This document shows positions 35,920-44,591 of a stretch of DNA of 64,000 bases, piece after piece. The stretch covers positions 1,612,001 to 1,676,000 of the forward strand of contig NZ_CP013438.1 in assembly GCF_001718795.1 (NCBI RefSeq), in the 5' to 3' direction. The stretch comes from Burkholderia latens. Lineage in GTDB: Bacteria > Pseudomonadota > Gammaproteobacteria > Burkholderiales > Burkholderiaceae. Positions within the stretch are counted from its first letter, which is position 1. Each line of letters opens with the position of its first letter. The translations under genes were made by a program, and so were the position numbers. A model generated the notes under the pieces. The model did not search any database. It saw only the letters and a list, made by a program, of their open reading frames with translations, and was not told where the DNA came from.

Positions 35920-37566
35920 TTACTTCAGCAGCGTCATCTGCACGACCTTGACGATCACGAGACCGACCGCGATTACCAGATAGCCGCGCAGCACGGCCAT
36001 CCACACACGCGTCGCGGCCGTCATCTTCTGCGGCTCGAGCGACTCGAGCGGCGGCATGCGCCACGTGTCGCGCAGCGAGCGGTCGACGCCGGGCTCGACG
36101 ACGCGCTTGTTGCGGCGGATCAGCACCGTCGCGAGATAGCCGGCGATCGCGAGCACCGTGCCGCCGACCAGCACGTCGACGATCGCTTCGCCGCTGATGT
36201 CCGGATACATGACGGACGCGGTCAGGATGATCGACAGCAGCACCAGCACCCACACCACCGCGCCGGTAAACACGTTGAGCTTCGTCGAATTGACCCAGGG
36301 CCCAAGCACGTGACGGTCGTTGCACAGCACGAGCAGGAACACCGTCGCGCTCGGCAGCAGCACGCCGGCGAGCGTCTGCACCGCTTCGGTCAGCAGGCCC
36401 AGCGGGCTGCCCGGAATCAGCACGAGCGCAGCCGCAGCCGCAACGATTCCGAAGTAGACGAGATAGAAACCCTTCGCGTCCGACACGCCGCGATGCAGCG
36501 AATGACGGATCTTGAACACGTCGCCGATCGCGTACGCAGTGGACAGCGACACCGCCGCCGCGCCGATGATGCACGCGTCGAGCAGCGCGACCGCGAACAG
36601 CGTCGCGCTCGTGCGGCCCGCATACTTCTCGAGGCCCGCGATCACGCCGCCGGCGTCGGTGAAGCGGCCGGCTTCCGGATGACCGCCGAACAGCGCGGCG
36701 CTGAAACCGATCATCGCGACCGCGCCGATCAGGACGAACACGATGCCGATCCACAGGTCGACCTTCTCGTACTTCATGAAGCGCGGCGTGATGCGCTTGT
36801 CGATCACGTAGCTTTGCTGGAAGAACAGCTGCCACGGCGCAACCGTGGTACCGACGATGCCGATCACGAGCAGCATCACGTCGGACAGCTTCGCGTGCGC
36901 AGGCCAGTTCGGCACGAAGAAGTCGCGCGACATCTGCGACACCGGCGGATGGATCGACACGAGCACCGGCACGAGCAGCAGGCTCAGCACGCACAGCACG
37001 ATCGCAAACCGCTCGAAGCGCCTGAAATCGCCGGTACTCACCGCCGCCATCGTCAGCGCGGCCGCGACGCACACGCCCGCGACCTTCGGGAGCCCGAAGA
37101 AAGCCAGTACGAACGTGATGCCGATGAATTCGGTGACGATCGTCAACGCGTTGAGCAGGAACAGGTCGATCACGCTGAACGCGCCCCAGAACTTGCCGAA
37201 GCGTTCGAAAATCAGCCGCGCATGGCCGACGCCCGTCACCGCACCGAGGCGCAGCACCATTTCCTGGTTCACGTACAACACCGGCACGAGCAGCAGCAGC
37301 GTCCACAGCAGCGTCGTGCCGTAGTTCTGGCCGGCCTGCGTATACGTGCCGAACGCGCCGGCATCGTTGTCGCCGACCATCACGATGAGGCCGGGGCCGA
37401 CGATCGCGAGCAGCGTGCGCAGGCGCGCCCGCCACGTGCCGCGCGCGGCGGTGTCATGGTGCGCGATCGTGCCGAGCGCGCCGCGGATGTCGCCCAGGTG
37501 GGCTTCGTCGAGCACGGCGCTGCGTTCGACGGCGATCGGTGGAGAGACGTTGGATGGGGTGGACAT
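35920..37566 (-). CDS. NRAMP-family divalent metal transporter, atypical metal site
   Basis: A 548-residue protein with about 11-12 membrane helices. The first helix has GPGLIVMVGDNDAGAFGT: DNDAG (residues 66-70) replaces the DPGN of classical Mn/Fe transporters. In helix 6, VGTTVAPWQLFFQQS has Ala243-Pro-Trp where classical NRAMPs have Met-Pro-His; that methionine selects transition metals over Mg and Ca. Both changes are those of NRAMP-related proteins, some of which carry Mg. So Mn/Fe transport should not be assumed. Two short ORFs with good ribosome binding sites precede it on the same strand. Confidence 0.85.
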   Translation of the reverse strand: MSTPSNVSPPIAVERSAVLDEAHLGDIRGALGTIAHHDTAARGTWRARLRTLLAIVGPGLIVMVGDNDAGAFGTYTQAGQNYGTTLLWTLLLLVPVLYVNQEMVLRLGAVTGVGHARLIFERFGKFWGAFSVIDLFLLNALTIVTEFIGITFVLAFFGLPKVAGVCVAAALTMAAVSTGDFRRFERFAIVLCVLSLLLVPVLVSIHPPVSQMSRDFFVPNWPAHAKLSDVMLLVIGIVGTTVAPWQLFFQQSYVIDKRITPRFMKYEKVDLWIGIVFVLIGAVAMIGFSAALFGGHPEAGRFTDAGGVIAGLEKYAGRTSATLFAVALLDACIIGAAAVSLSTAYAIGDVFKIRHSLHRGVSDAKGFYLVYFGIVAAAAALVLIPGSPLGLLTEAVQTLAGVLLPSATVFLLVLCNDRHVLGPWVNSTKLNVFTGAVVWVLVLLSIILTASVMYPDISGEAIVDVLVGGTVLAIAGYLATVLIRRNKRVVEPGVDRSLRDTWRMPPLESLEPQKMTAATRVWMAVLRGYLVIAVGLVIVKVVQMTLLK

Positions 37567-37671
37567 GATGAATTCCGTACGGCTGGTTCTTTTATCCGGC
37601 GAGCGTGTGGCCTTGGCATGCGCGTGCGGCCAGGCCGCGCGCGCATGCCGAGACGCGCTCGGCGTGTCGGG

Positions 37672-37812
37672 TCAGGAGAGCAACGGTTTCAGAAAGCGCG
37701 TGAACAAACGGGAGAACACCCGCGGACGGGCGTCGAGCATCAGCATCGCGTCGTAGTGCTGACGCGATTCCGTGACGTGCGGAAGGTTCGACAGCAGAAG
37801 GCCGAAGTTCAT
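37672..37812 (-). CDS. Small ORF, 46 aa, upstream of the NRAMP gene
   Basis: Reads MNFGLLLSNLPHVTESRQ and continues with DAMLMLDARPRVFSRLFTRFLKPLLS (in part). An amphipathic N-terminus is followed by a basic, hydrophobic C-terminus (about the last 18 residues), which could lie on a membrane. ATG 37812 has GGAG seven bases before it. The stop is 105 bases before the transporter start. Could be a subunit, an inhibitor or a translated leader. No family recognised. Confidence 0.55.
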   Translation of the reverse strand: MNFGLLLSNLPHVTESRQHYDAMLMLDARPRVFSRLFTRFLKPLLS

Positions 37813-37895
37813 GGTCTGGCTCCGTGCGGCGACGGCAGGCGTGCCGGCCGCGTGGTGGGCGCGGGGCCAGTCCGGGGCCTGAACGACGTGTCAGG

Positions 37896-37982
37896 CTAGT
37901 CGGCCGGAATGTCCCTGCGACCCGGGTTCAAAAGGGTCTGTTGGTGTAGCGGGCATAAGGGACAACTGTCACTGTCGTTCAT
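37896..37982 (-). CDS. Small ORF, 28 aa, possible leader peptide
   Basis: Starts MNDSDSCPLCPLHQQ, with a CPLC motif, and ends LNPGRRDIPAD. ATG 37982 has CAGGAG six to seven bases upstream. An Asp-rich start followed by prolines is the composition that stalls or destabilises ribosomes in the MgtL-type leader of Mg transporter genes. That parallel is inference. It lies 83 bases before the 46-residue ORF and both precede the metal transporter. Confidence 0.45.
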   Translation of the reverse strand: MNDSDSCPLCPLHQQTLLNPGRRDIPAD

Positions 37983-38571
37983 GGCGGCTCCTGTGCGGTG
38001 TTCCGGAGAACACGGTTGGCCGCCGCCCGACGCACGGGCCGCCGTTCGGGCGCACGCGGGACGCATGCGCGAACGCGGCCGCGCATCGAGCGGCGGCGGA
38101 ACCGGCTCGCGCATGCGCGAACGCATCACGCTAACCGGCGCGAATCAGGGTGCACGTAGGAATTTGCTGCGGAATACTGCTGCGCGCACCGTTTGCCTGG
38201 GCGACAAACGGCGGCTTCGATGAGGCGCGGACGTCGGTCGCTCAGGCGGAAATTTCGTTCGAAGATCGACTACTGCAGGCGTCCAAGGCGGCGGCCCCAA
38301 GAGTGAAGATGCCGGATTCTATGGACCGGCCGAAACGGAAGTCAACCCTTTGAACGGCCGTGCGCGGAATATTTTTGCCGCATCCGCACGCTGAAAGATT
38401 CGCGCCCGAATTGGCGCTTTGCAACCTTTCAATGCACCGCATCGCGCGCAGCGCCGATGCGTTTCAGCAACAGTGCCGGCGGGCCGCCGGCCGGCGCCGA
38501 ACGCCGCGTCCGCGCGCTACGGCGCCGTCGTCACGCCGCGGCGCTGTGCGCGCCGTACGACACATTTTTGC
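37983..38571. other. Intergenic region left of the porin promoter
   Basis: About 590 bases. It includes the upstream side of the NRAMP leader ORFs and a palindromic, CGCATGCGCGAACGC-repeating GC-rich stretch near 38060-38125 (gcatgcgcgaacgc occurs twice). No gene is supported; open frames here are short and lack ribosome binding sites. Confidence 0.45.
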
Positions 38572-38601
38572 TTGCGCCGCAGCAAAACTCGCGACTACAA
38601 T
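38572..38601 (+). promoter_or_regulatory. Sigma70-type promoter upstream of the porin cluster
   Basis: TTGCGC (38572-38577), 18-base spacer, TACAAT (38596-38601). It faces the 20-residue ORF, the 88-residue membrane protein and the OprB porin. Transcription would start near 38608, about 20 bases before the GTG at 38631. Confidence 0.55.
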
Positions 38602-38630
38602 CCGCCCCAATTCATCAAGGGGGTCCCTCC

Positions 38631-38693
38631 GTGGACACATGCTCGAGTTGCAGTTCGATGCCGGTTCAGACCGGCCAAGCCATCGCGAGATAG
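38631..38693 (+). CDS. Tiny GTG-started ORF, 20 aa
   Basis: AAGGGGG at 38618-38624 precedes GTG 38631. The product would be (V/M)DTCSSCSSMPVQTGQAIAR, with two CSS blocks, ending at TAG 38691. The placement just after a promoter and before the porin genes suggests a leader peptide or microprotein. Evidence is only the site, so it stays uncertain. Confidence 0.35.
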   Translation: MDTCSSCSSMPVQTGQAIAR

Positions 38694-38878
38694 CAGCAGA
38701 CGCATGTCATTCGCCGCTAGCTCGCATTCGTCGGGTTAGCGCGCTTCATCCCGGGCCGGCCACCGCTGGTCCGTCAGTCGCACGCTCCGTTACGTTCCAA
38801 CCGCTGATCGCAGGCCGCATCACGCGTCCGCGCTCGCATACGTCGTCCGGTATTCGCCGGACGGAACGGAGGTACGCG

Positions 38879-39145
38879 ATGTTCGTTTCGACTTTCGCAC
38901 TCAGACTCAAGCGGCTTGCGCTCGTGGCGCGCGCCCGCTCGCGCGTCTGCGCGCTTTCGCCGCTCGCCCAGGCCTTCACCCGGCGCGGCGCCACGCTCGC
39001 CCACCCGCGGTTGCTGCCGCGCCCGCTCGACTGCGTGCTGATCGCAGCGATGGCGGCCGCCGTCGCGCTCGTCGCGCTACTCTGCGCGGCCGCGTCGCGT
39101 GTCGGCTTCGCGCACGTGTGGCGCATCGGCGGCTGGCTGCCGTAG
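38879..39145 (+). CDS. Small membrane protein, 88 aa
   Basis: A basic N-terminus (MFVSTFALRLKRLALVARARS) is followed by one clear membrane helix, residues about 51-72 (LDCVLIAAMAAAVALVALLC). ATG 38879 has CGGAGGTACGC upstream. It lies 74 bases before the porin gene on the same strand. No family recognised. Confidence 0.6.
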   Translation: MFVSTFALRLKRLALVARARSRVCALSPLAQAFTRRGATLAHPRLLPRPLDCVLIAAMAAAVALVALLCAAASRVGFAHVWRIGGWLP

Positions 39146-39219
39146 ACGCCGCCTCCCCGGCGGTCACCCCGCCCTGCCATTTCTTCAGAGACACTCATCG
39201 ATCGAAATCCGGAGCCCGC

Positions 39220-40695
39220 ATGAAGCATCGTTTTGAATCCGCCCCGCGCACAGCGTGCGTCGATGCGCTCGCCGCGCTGTTGCTGTCGCTCGCGGCCACG
39301 CCCGCATTCGCGCAATCTTCGTCGCAGGCCGCTGAAGCCGCGACAGCCTCTCCCGCCGCCGCACAACCGGCCGCCGATGCCGCCGCGCCCGCTCCCACCG
39401 GCTTCTGGGAACGCTCGAACCTGCTCGGCAGCATGGGCGGCCTGCGCGACGTGCTCGGCGACCACGGCGTCACGCTGAACCTGCAGGAAACCAGCGAATA
39501 CCTGTACAACGCCGCGGGCGGCACGGCGCGCGGCGGCGCATACCAGGGCGTCACGCAATTCGGCTTCGACGTCGATACGGAGAAGGCGGTCGGGCTGCCG
39601 GGCGGCACGTTCAACGTATCGGCGCTGCAGATCCACGGCACCAACCTCACGCAACGCTATTTGCAGACGTTGCAGACCGCGACCGGCATCGAGGCGAATT
39701 CGACCACCCGGTTGTGGGAGCTTTGGTATCAGCAGGCGTTCCTCGGCGGCAAGGCCGATGTCAGAATCGGTCAGCAGAGTGCCGACCAGGAATTCATGGT
39801 GAGCCAGTACGCGGCGACGTTCATGAACGCGACGTTCGGCTGGCCCGTGTTGCCGGCGGCCGATCTGCCGGCCGGCGGCGCCGCTTATCCGCTGTCGTCG
39901 CTCGGCGTGCGGCTGCGCGTGAAACCGGCCGACGCATGGACCGCGATGGTCGGCGTGTACGACGGCAACCCGGCCGGCCGCAGCGACGGCGATGCGCAGG
40001 CACTGAACGCGCACGGCACCAACTTCAACCTGCGCAGCGGCGCATTCGTGATCGGCGAGCTCCAGTATGCGCTGAACGCGTCGCCCGCCGATCCGAAGGC
40101 GCCGCAACCGTCCGGCCTGCCGGGCACGTACAAGCTCGGCTTCTGGTATCAGTCGCAGCATGCAAACGATCCGCGCTTCGGTACCGATGGGCTGTCGCTG
40201 GCGAATCCCGCGAGCAACGGCATTGCCGCCACGCATCGCGGCAACTACGGCTTCTACGCAGTCGCCGATCAGATGGTGTGGCGGCCGTCGGCCGACAGTC
40301 CGCGTTCGGTCGGCGTGTTCGCGCGCGTGATGGGCGCGCCCGGCGATCGCAACGTCGTCGACTTCGCGGCGAATGCGGGCGTCACGTTGAAGGCGCCGTT
40401 CGCCGGACGCGACAACGACGCGGCCGGCATCGCGGTCGGCTACGCGAAGATCGGCTCGCATGCGCGCGGATTCGACGGCGACACCGGCACCTTTGCCACC
40501 CCCGGTTATCCGGTGCGCCGCGCCGAAACGGTGATCGAGGCGACTTACCAGTATCAAGTCACGCCGTGGTGGCAACTGCAGGCCGATCTGCAGCACTTCT
40601 TCCGGCCGGGCGGCGGGATTCCGAACCCGAACGCGGCCGGTGCGCGCATCGGCGACGAAACGGTGGTCGGCGTGCGTACCACGATCACGTTCTGA
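39220..40695 (+). CDS. oprB: OprB-type carbohydrate-selective porin
   Basis: A 491-residue outer-membrane beta-barrel. The signal peptide ends near PAFAQ (residue about 31), followed by a Ala/Pro/Gln linker. The barrel starts FWERSNLLGSMGGLRDVLGDHGVTLNLQETSEYLYN (in part) and includes WELWYQQAFLGGKADVRIGQQSADQEFMVSQYAATFMNATFGWP (in part), characteristic of OprB. The C-terminus is VVGVRTTITF with the terminal Phe needed for BAM assembly. It admits sugars such as glucose; the convergent trehalase gene hints at a sugar role here (inference). GGAG lies six bases before ATG 39220. Confidence 0.92.
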   Translation: MKHRFESAPRTACVDALAALLLSLAATPAFAQSSSQAAEAATASPAAAQPAADAAAPAPTGFWERSNLLGSMGGLRDVLGDHGVTLNLQETSEYLYNAAGGTARGGAYQGVTQFGFDVDTEKAVGLPGGTFNVSALQIHGTNLTQRYLQTLQTATGIEANSTTRLWELWYQQAFLGGKADVRIGQQSADQEFMVSQYAATFMNATFGWPVLPAADLPAGGAAYPLSSLGVRLRVKPADAWTAMVGVYDGNPAGRSDGDAQALNAHGTNFNLRSGAFVIGELQYALNASPADPKAPQPSGLPGTYKLGFWYQSQHANDPRFGTDGLSLANPASNGIAATHRGNYGFYAVADQMVWRPSADSPRSVGVFARVMGAPGDRNVVDFAANAGVTLKAPFAGRDNDAAGIAVGYAKIGSHARGFDGDTGTFATPGYPVRRAETVIEATYQYQVTPWWQLQADLQHFFRPGGGIPNPNAAGARIGDETVVGVRTTITF

Positions 40696-40712
40696 CGCAC
40701 CGCTGATCCAAT

Positions 40713-40750
40713 GCGGGCCGGACTGCCGCTGCGGCGGCGATCCGGCCCGC
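40713..40750. terminator. Hairpin between convergent porin and trehalase genes
   Basis: Ten-base arms GCGGGCCGGA (40713-40722) and TCCGGCCCGC (40741-40750) with a GC-rich loop, 18 bases after the porin stop and 81 from the trehalase stop. There is no T-run, so it may act as an RNA 3' barrier rather than an intrinsic terminator. Confidence 0.45.
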
Positions 40751-40830
40751 TGCGTTCACGCGCGCGTGTTGCGTGCGTTGCGCGAGACGTCTTGCGCGCG
40801 TGCGTCAACGCGGCCCATCAAGGACTTCCG

Positions 40831-42558
40831 TCACTCGCCATACAGCCCCAGCAGCTTCAACGTGACGCCGTTCGTCCAGCCGAAGCCGTCCTGCAGCGGA
40901 TACTCGCCGCCCCCGCCGCCGCCCGCGCCGGCACCTTCGACCACGTACTTCTCGACAAGCTTGCCTTCGGTCGCATACACGTGCTTCACGTCGGCCAGGA
41001 AGCGCGTGCCGATGTCCTTCGCGAGCGCCGGTTCGCCGTAGCGGCGCAACCCTTCGATCGCGATCCACTGCAACGGCGCCCAGCCGTTCGGCGCATCCCA
41101 CTGCTGGCCCGTGTTCACGGTCGTCGTCGCGAGACCGCCAGGCTGCAACAGCGTCTTGCGCACCTCACGCGCAGTCGCCTTCGCGCGCTCCGGCCATGCG
41201 ACGCCCGCGAACAGCGGATACAGCGCGGCCGCCGTCACTGCGTCGCGCGGCTTGCGCAGCTGCCAGTCGTAGTCGCCGTAATAGCCGCGACGATTCCACA
41301 GGTAATGATTGATTGCCGCCGCACGGCGCGCCGCGCGCCCGGAGAAGTCCGTCACGCACGCGATGTCGCGCGTGACCGCGCACCCCTTCACGATCGTCGT
41401 CTCGAGATGGAACATCAGGCTGTTCAGGTCGACCGGCACGATCGACGTCGTGCGGATCGTCGCGAGTGTCTTGCCGTCGCCGAACCAGCGCGAGCTGTAA
41501 TCCCAGCCGCTTTCTGCGCCCGCGCGCAGGTCGCGGTACACGTCGTTCGCCGGACGGCTCGGCACGGCCTTCGCGGTCGTCACGTCCTCGAGATAAGACT
41601 CGTCGCGCGGCGTGGCGCTCGCATCCCAGTAGCGGTTCAGCACCGCGCCGTCCGGCATCGCGACCACGTGGCGCGTGGCCTGCCCGCGCGGCGTCGTGGC
41701 CTCGCCCTGCATCCAGTACGCATACTCCTTGCGCAGTGCCGGCAGGTATTTCTGGTAGACCTTGTCGCCTTCGGCCTGCGCGGCGAGCGTGACCATGTAC
41801 GCGAAGAACGGCGGCTGCGAGCGGCTCGCGTAGTACGTGCGATTGCCGTTCGGGATATGGCCGACCGAGTCGATCAGATGCGCGAAGTTGTCGAGCATGT
41901 CGTCGACGAGATCCTCGCGTCCCGACACCTGCAGGCCGAGCATCGTGAAGTAGGTGTCCCAGTAGTAACCTTCGCGGAAACGTCCACCCGGCACCACGTA
42001 CGGCTTCGGCATCGGGATCAGCGAAGTGTACGGAGGCACCGTGGTGGTCGTGCGCGTCAGTTGCGGCCACAACCAGTCGATGTGCTCGCGCAGCGTCTGG
42101 TTCGGCGGCGGCGTGACCCCGCCCTGCGGCGGCGGCGTGAAGTGCTGGTCGACGAACGCCTTCAGCGAGAAGCCCGGTTGCGACTTTTGTTGCTGATACA
42201 ACTGCACGATCGTCGCCGGATCGGTATCGGGCGTCGCGTCGACGAAGGTTTTCTGGTCGGGGTACAGCTGCGCGGTCTGCACGGCAACGAACAGGTCGCC
42301 GTACAGCTGGCTCGGCGGCGGCAGCAGCGTGCCGGCGCTCTGGTTCGTCGACGCGGCCGAAGCGGGCACGGCGGCCTGGGCGCCCGCCTGCGCGGGTGCG
42401 CGGTTCGCGCTGTCGGCCTGCGCGGCGCAGCCGGCGACGGCCAGATACGCGACCGCGATGACGGCGGCCCAGCGCATGCGCGGGGCGGGCGGCGACGAAT
42501 ACGGTGCGGAATGCAGCGTGGAATGCGATGCGGTCGATGCGGCACGACGTGACGTCAT
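40831..42558 (-). CDS. treA: Periplasmic trehalase, GH37, predicted lipoprotein
   Basis: A 575-residue enzyme that splits trehalose into two glucose. Both trehalase signatures are seen: [20 protein letters not shown] and [12 protein letters not shown]. The catalytic acid Asp lies in the first-half region with [17 protein letters not shown] and the Glu in the C-terminal LVEKYVVEG region. The N-terminus has a lipobox-like LAVAGC (Cys about 44), so it is probably anchored by lipid on export; E. coli TreA is soluble. A Gly run ([24 protein letters not shown] in part) precedes the end, typical of the family. ATG 42558 has AGGAGGGG. Confidence 0.94.
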   Translation of the reverse strand: MTSRRAASTASHSTLHSAPYSSPPAPRMRWAAVIAVAYLAVAGCAAQADSANRAPAQAGAQAAVPASAASTNQSAGTLLPPPSQLYGDLFVAVQTAQLYPDQKTFVDATPDTDPATIVQLYQQQKSQPGFSLKAFVDQHFTPPPQGGVTPPPNQTLREHIDWLWPQLTRTTTTVPPYTSLIPMPKPYVVPGGRFREGYYWDTYFTMLGLQVSGREDLVDDMLDNFAHLIDSVGHIPNGNRTYYASRSQPPFFAYMVTLAAQAEGDKVYQKYLPALRKEYAYWMQGEATTPRGQATRHVVAMPDGAVLNRYWDASATPRDESYLEDVTTAKAVPSRPANDVYRDLRAGAESGWDYSSRWFGDGKTLATIRTTSIVPVDLNSLMFHLETTIVKGCAVTRDIACVTDFSGRAARRAAAINHYLWNRRGYYGDYDWQLRKPRDAVTAAALYPLFAGVAWPERAKATAREVRKTLLQPGGLATTTVNTGQQWDAPNGWAPLQWIAIEGLRRYGEPALAKDIGTRFLADVKHVYATEGKLVEKYVVEGAGAGGGGGGEYPLQDGFGWTNGVTLKLLGLYGE

Positions 42559-42828
42559 GGCGTGTCCCCTCCTTTCGATGGTGAATGGATCGGCAGGGGT
42601 CTCGTTCGCGCGTGCGCTCGTCTCGATGGCCGTCGATCGATGCGCGTCGTTGTATGGCACAGACGTGTTTCGAATGTCGCACGAAACGCGCATCGCACGC
42701 AAGTTGCCGTCCCGCGATGCGGCGCCGCCGCAGTCGTCTCTTGTTACAACCGCGGTAGCAGGAACGACTGTTGCAACATGCGGAACAAGCGTTGTGTCGC
42801 GTGACGCGACGACCACATTGTGGGCATA

Positions 42829-44244
42829 ATGGCGTCTTTACCGCGCGCCCTGCCCATGTCGCCCGTCTTTCTAGCACCGCTCATCGTTGCCTGTGCGTTG
42901 TTCATGGAAAGCGTCGACGCGAACATCATCGTCACCGCATTACCCGCGATGGCGAGAGACTTCGGGCACAACCCCGTCACCCTGAACATCGCGATTACGG
43001 CCTACGTGGTCGGTCTCGGCGTATTCATCCCGATCTGCGGATGGCTCGCCGACCGCTTCAGCGCGCGCGCCGTGTTCCGCACCGCGATCGGCATCTTCGT
43101 CGCCGGCTCGCTGATGTGCGCGGCGTCCAACTCCCTCGGCCTGCTCACGTTCGCGCGCTTCGTGCAAGGCGTCGGCGGCGCGATGATGGTGCCGGTCGGC
43201 CGGATCATCATCTTCCGCGCGGTGCCGCGCTCCGATCTCGTGCGCGCGATGAACTACCTCGCGATTCCCGCGCTGTTCGGGCCCACGGTCGGCCCGCTCG
43301 TCGGCGGCTTCATCACGACCTACCTGCACTGGCGGATGATCTTCTTCATCAACGTGCCGATCGGCATCTACGGGATCTACCTTGCGAGCAAGCACATCGC
43401 GAACACGCACGAGCCCGATCCCGGCCCGCTCGACTGGTTCGGCTTCCTGCTGTCGGCGAGCGGCGCCGCGCTGTTGCTGATGGGCCTCACGCTGATCGAC
43501 GGCTCGCTGACGTCGCGCGCCAACGCGCTGACGATGTGCGGGGTCGGCCTCGCGATGCTCGCGCTCTACGTGCCTTACGCGCGCCGCAAGGAACGGCCGG
43601 TGCTTGACCTCAGCTTCCTGAAGATTCCGACCTACCACGCGAGCGTGGTCGGCGGGTCGCTGTTTCGCATCGGTCTCGGCGCGGTGCCGTTCCTGCTGCC
43701 GCTGGCGCTGCAGGAAGGGCTCGGGATGAGCGCATTCCACTCCGGGCTGATTACCTGCGCGTCCGCGCTCGGCGGTGCGGTGAGCCGCTCGACGGCCACT
43801 CACACGTTGCGCCGCTTCGGCTTTCGCACGGTGCTGATCTACAACGCCGCGTTCGCGGGGCTCGCGATCGCCGCGTATGGCGTGTTCCACCCGGGCATGC
43901 CGACGTGGGCGATCTGGACGATCGTGCTGGTCGGGGGCATCTTCCCCGCGCTGCAGTTCACGAGCCTGAATTCGATGATCTACGCGGACATCTCGCAAGC
44001 CGATGCGGGCCGAGCGACGAGCCTCGGCAGCGTCGTGCAGCAGATGTCGCTCGGGCTCGGCGTGACGGTCGCCGGCCTCGTGCTGCACGTGTCGCACTGG
44101 GCGCAGGGGCATCAGACGATGGTCTGGTCGGATTTCTGGCCGGCGTTCGTCGTGGTCGGGCTGTGCTCGTTCGCATCGATCCCGATTACGCGGCGGCTGC
44201 CTCCCGGCGCCGGCGACGAAGTCGCGCGCGGCAAGCGGCAATAG
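42829..44244 (+). CDS. MFS drug transporter, DHA2 (14-helix) type
   Basis: A 471-residue efflux pump. The first helix has [27 protein letters not shown] (motif D1 of DHA2 pumps), followed by [24 protein letters not shown] (motif A, with GxLADRxxxR) and [19 protein letters not shown] (motif B/C region). [22 protein letters not shown] is motif C. Likely exports a toxic hydrophobic compound; the substrate is unknown. ATG 42829 is chosen; 42820 (GTG) and 42856 are alternatives. It is divergent from the trehalase, with 270 bases between that contain a GTTGCAAC palindrome. Confidence 0.9.
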   Translation: MASLPRALPMSPVFLAPLIVACALFMESVDANIIVTALPAMARDFGHNPVTLNIAITAYVVGLGVFIPICGWLADRFSARAVFRTAIGIFVAGSLMCAASNSLGLLTFARFVQGVGGAMMVPVGRIIIFRAVPRSDLVRAMNYLAIPALFGPTVGPLVGGFITTYLHWRMIFFINVPIGIYGIYLASKHIANTHEPDPGPLDWFGFLLSASGAALLLMGLTLIDGSLTSRANALTMCGVGLAMLALYVPYARRKERPVLDLSFLKIPTYHASVVGGSLFRIGLGAVPFLLPLALQEGLGMSAFHSGLITCASALGGAVSRSTATHTLRRFGFRTVLIYNAAFAGLAIAAYGVFHPGMPTWAIWTIVLVGGIFPALQFTSLNSMIYADISQADAGRATSLGSVVQQMSLGLGVTVAGLVLHVSHWAQGHQTMVWSDFWPAFVVVGLCSFASIPITRRLPPGAGDEVARGKRQ

Positions 44245-44292
44245 ACAAACGCGCCTGCGCAAGCGGCACGCGACGAAGAAATTGCACGCTCC

Positions 44293-44348
44293 AAAAAAAT
44301 CAGCGGACATCCACACGGGGCCGGTGCACAGCCGTATGGATATCCGCT
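44293..44348 (-). terminator. Rho-independent terminator on the minus strand
   Basis: Arms 44302-44316 and 44334-44348 pair (AGCGGA-ATCCA with TGGAT-TCCGCT, one mismatch each side). Read leftwards the stem is followed by GATTTTTTT. The run of A on the plus strand precedes the stem, so it cannot serve the MFS gene. Confidence 0.8.
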
Positions 44349-44459
44349 CAGGGCTCCGGGTCTCTCGTTGGGGGTTGAGAATCCCGGATCTGCTTCCTGC
44401 GTGCCATTGACATATGTGCGTCGGAAGCCGAATCGTTGCGTGCACATTTCGTCGCGCCA
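44295..44459 (-). ncRNA. Candidate small RNA with own promoter and terminator
   Basis: On the minus strand a TTGACA/TATAGT pair at 44467-44499 is followed about 165 bases later by a perfect intrinsic terminator (44293-44348). The transcript would hold a second hairpin (CCGGG with CCCGG, around 44355-44388). No convincing CDS fits: a frame from an ATG near 44460 is open, but it lacks a ribosome binding site and runs through the terminator. A family could not be assigned. Confidence 0.5.
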
Positions 44460-44499
44460 TGTGTGCACTATAGGGAAACTCGCGCCGCGCATCTGTCAA
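44440..44499 (-). promoter_or_regulatory. Promoter with overlapping dyad for the candidate small RNA
   Basis: TTGACA (44499-44494) and TATAGT (44472-44467) on the minus strand have a long 21-base spacer, suggesting activator dependence. A dyad GTGCACA (44440-44446) / TGTGCAC (44462-44468) covers the -10 and start site and could bind a repressor. Confidence 0.5.
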
Positions 44500-44591
44500 G
44501 CATTGTCAGACGCAGCGCGGGCATGCGCCGCACACGCGTGCCGCTTTCGCGCTAAAGTGGTGCCCGACCGTCACCCTCAGCCGCCGTTCCG

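Noticed and set aside
37905..37950. GGGTTCAAAAGG resembling a tRNA T-arm
   Set aside because: No cloverleaf, acceptor stem or anticodon arm could be drawn around it; the stretch is covered by the 28-codon ORF on the minus strand.
44293..44348. Hairpin after the MFS gene read as its plus-strand terminator
   Set aside because: The homopolymer is A before the stem on the plus strand; only the minus strand gives stem plus T-run.
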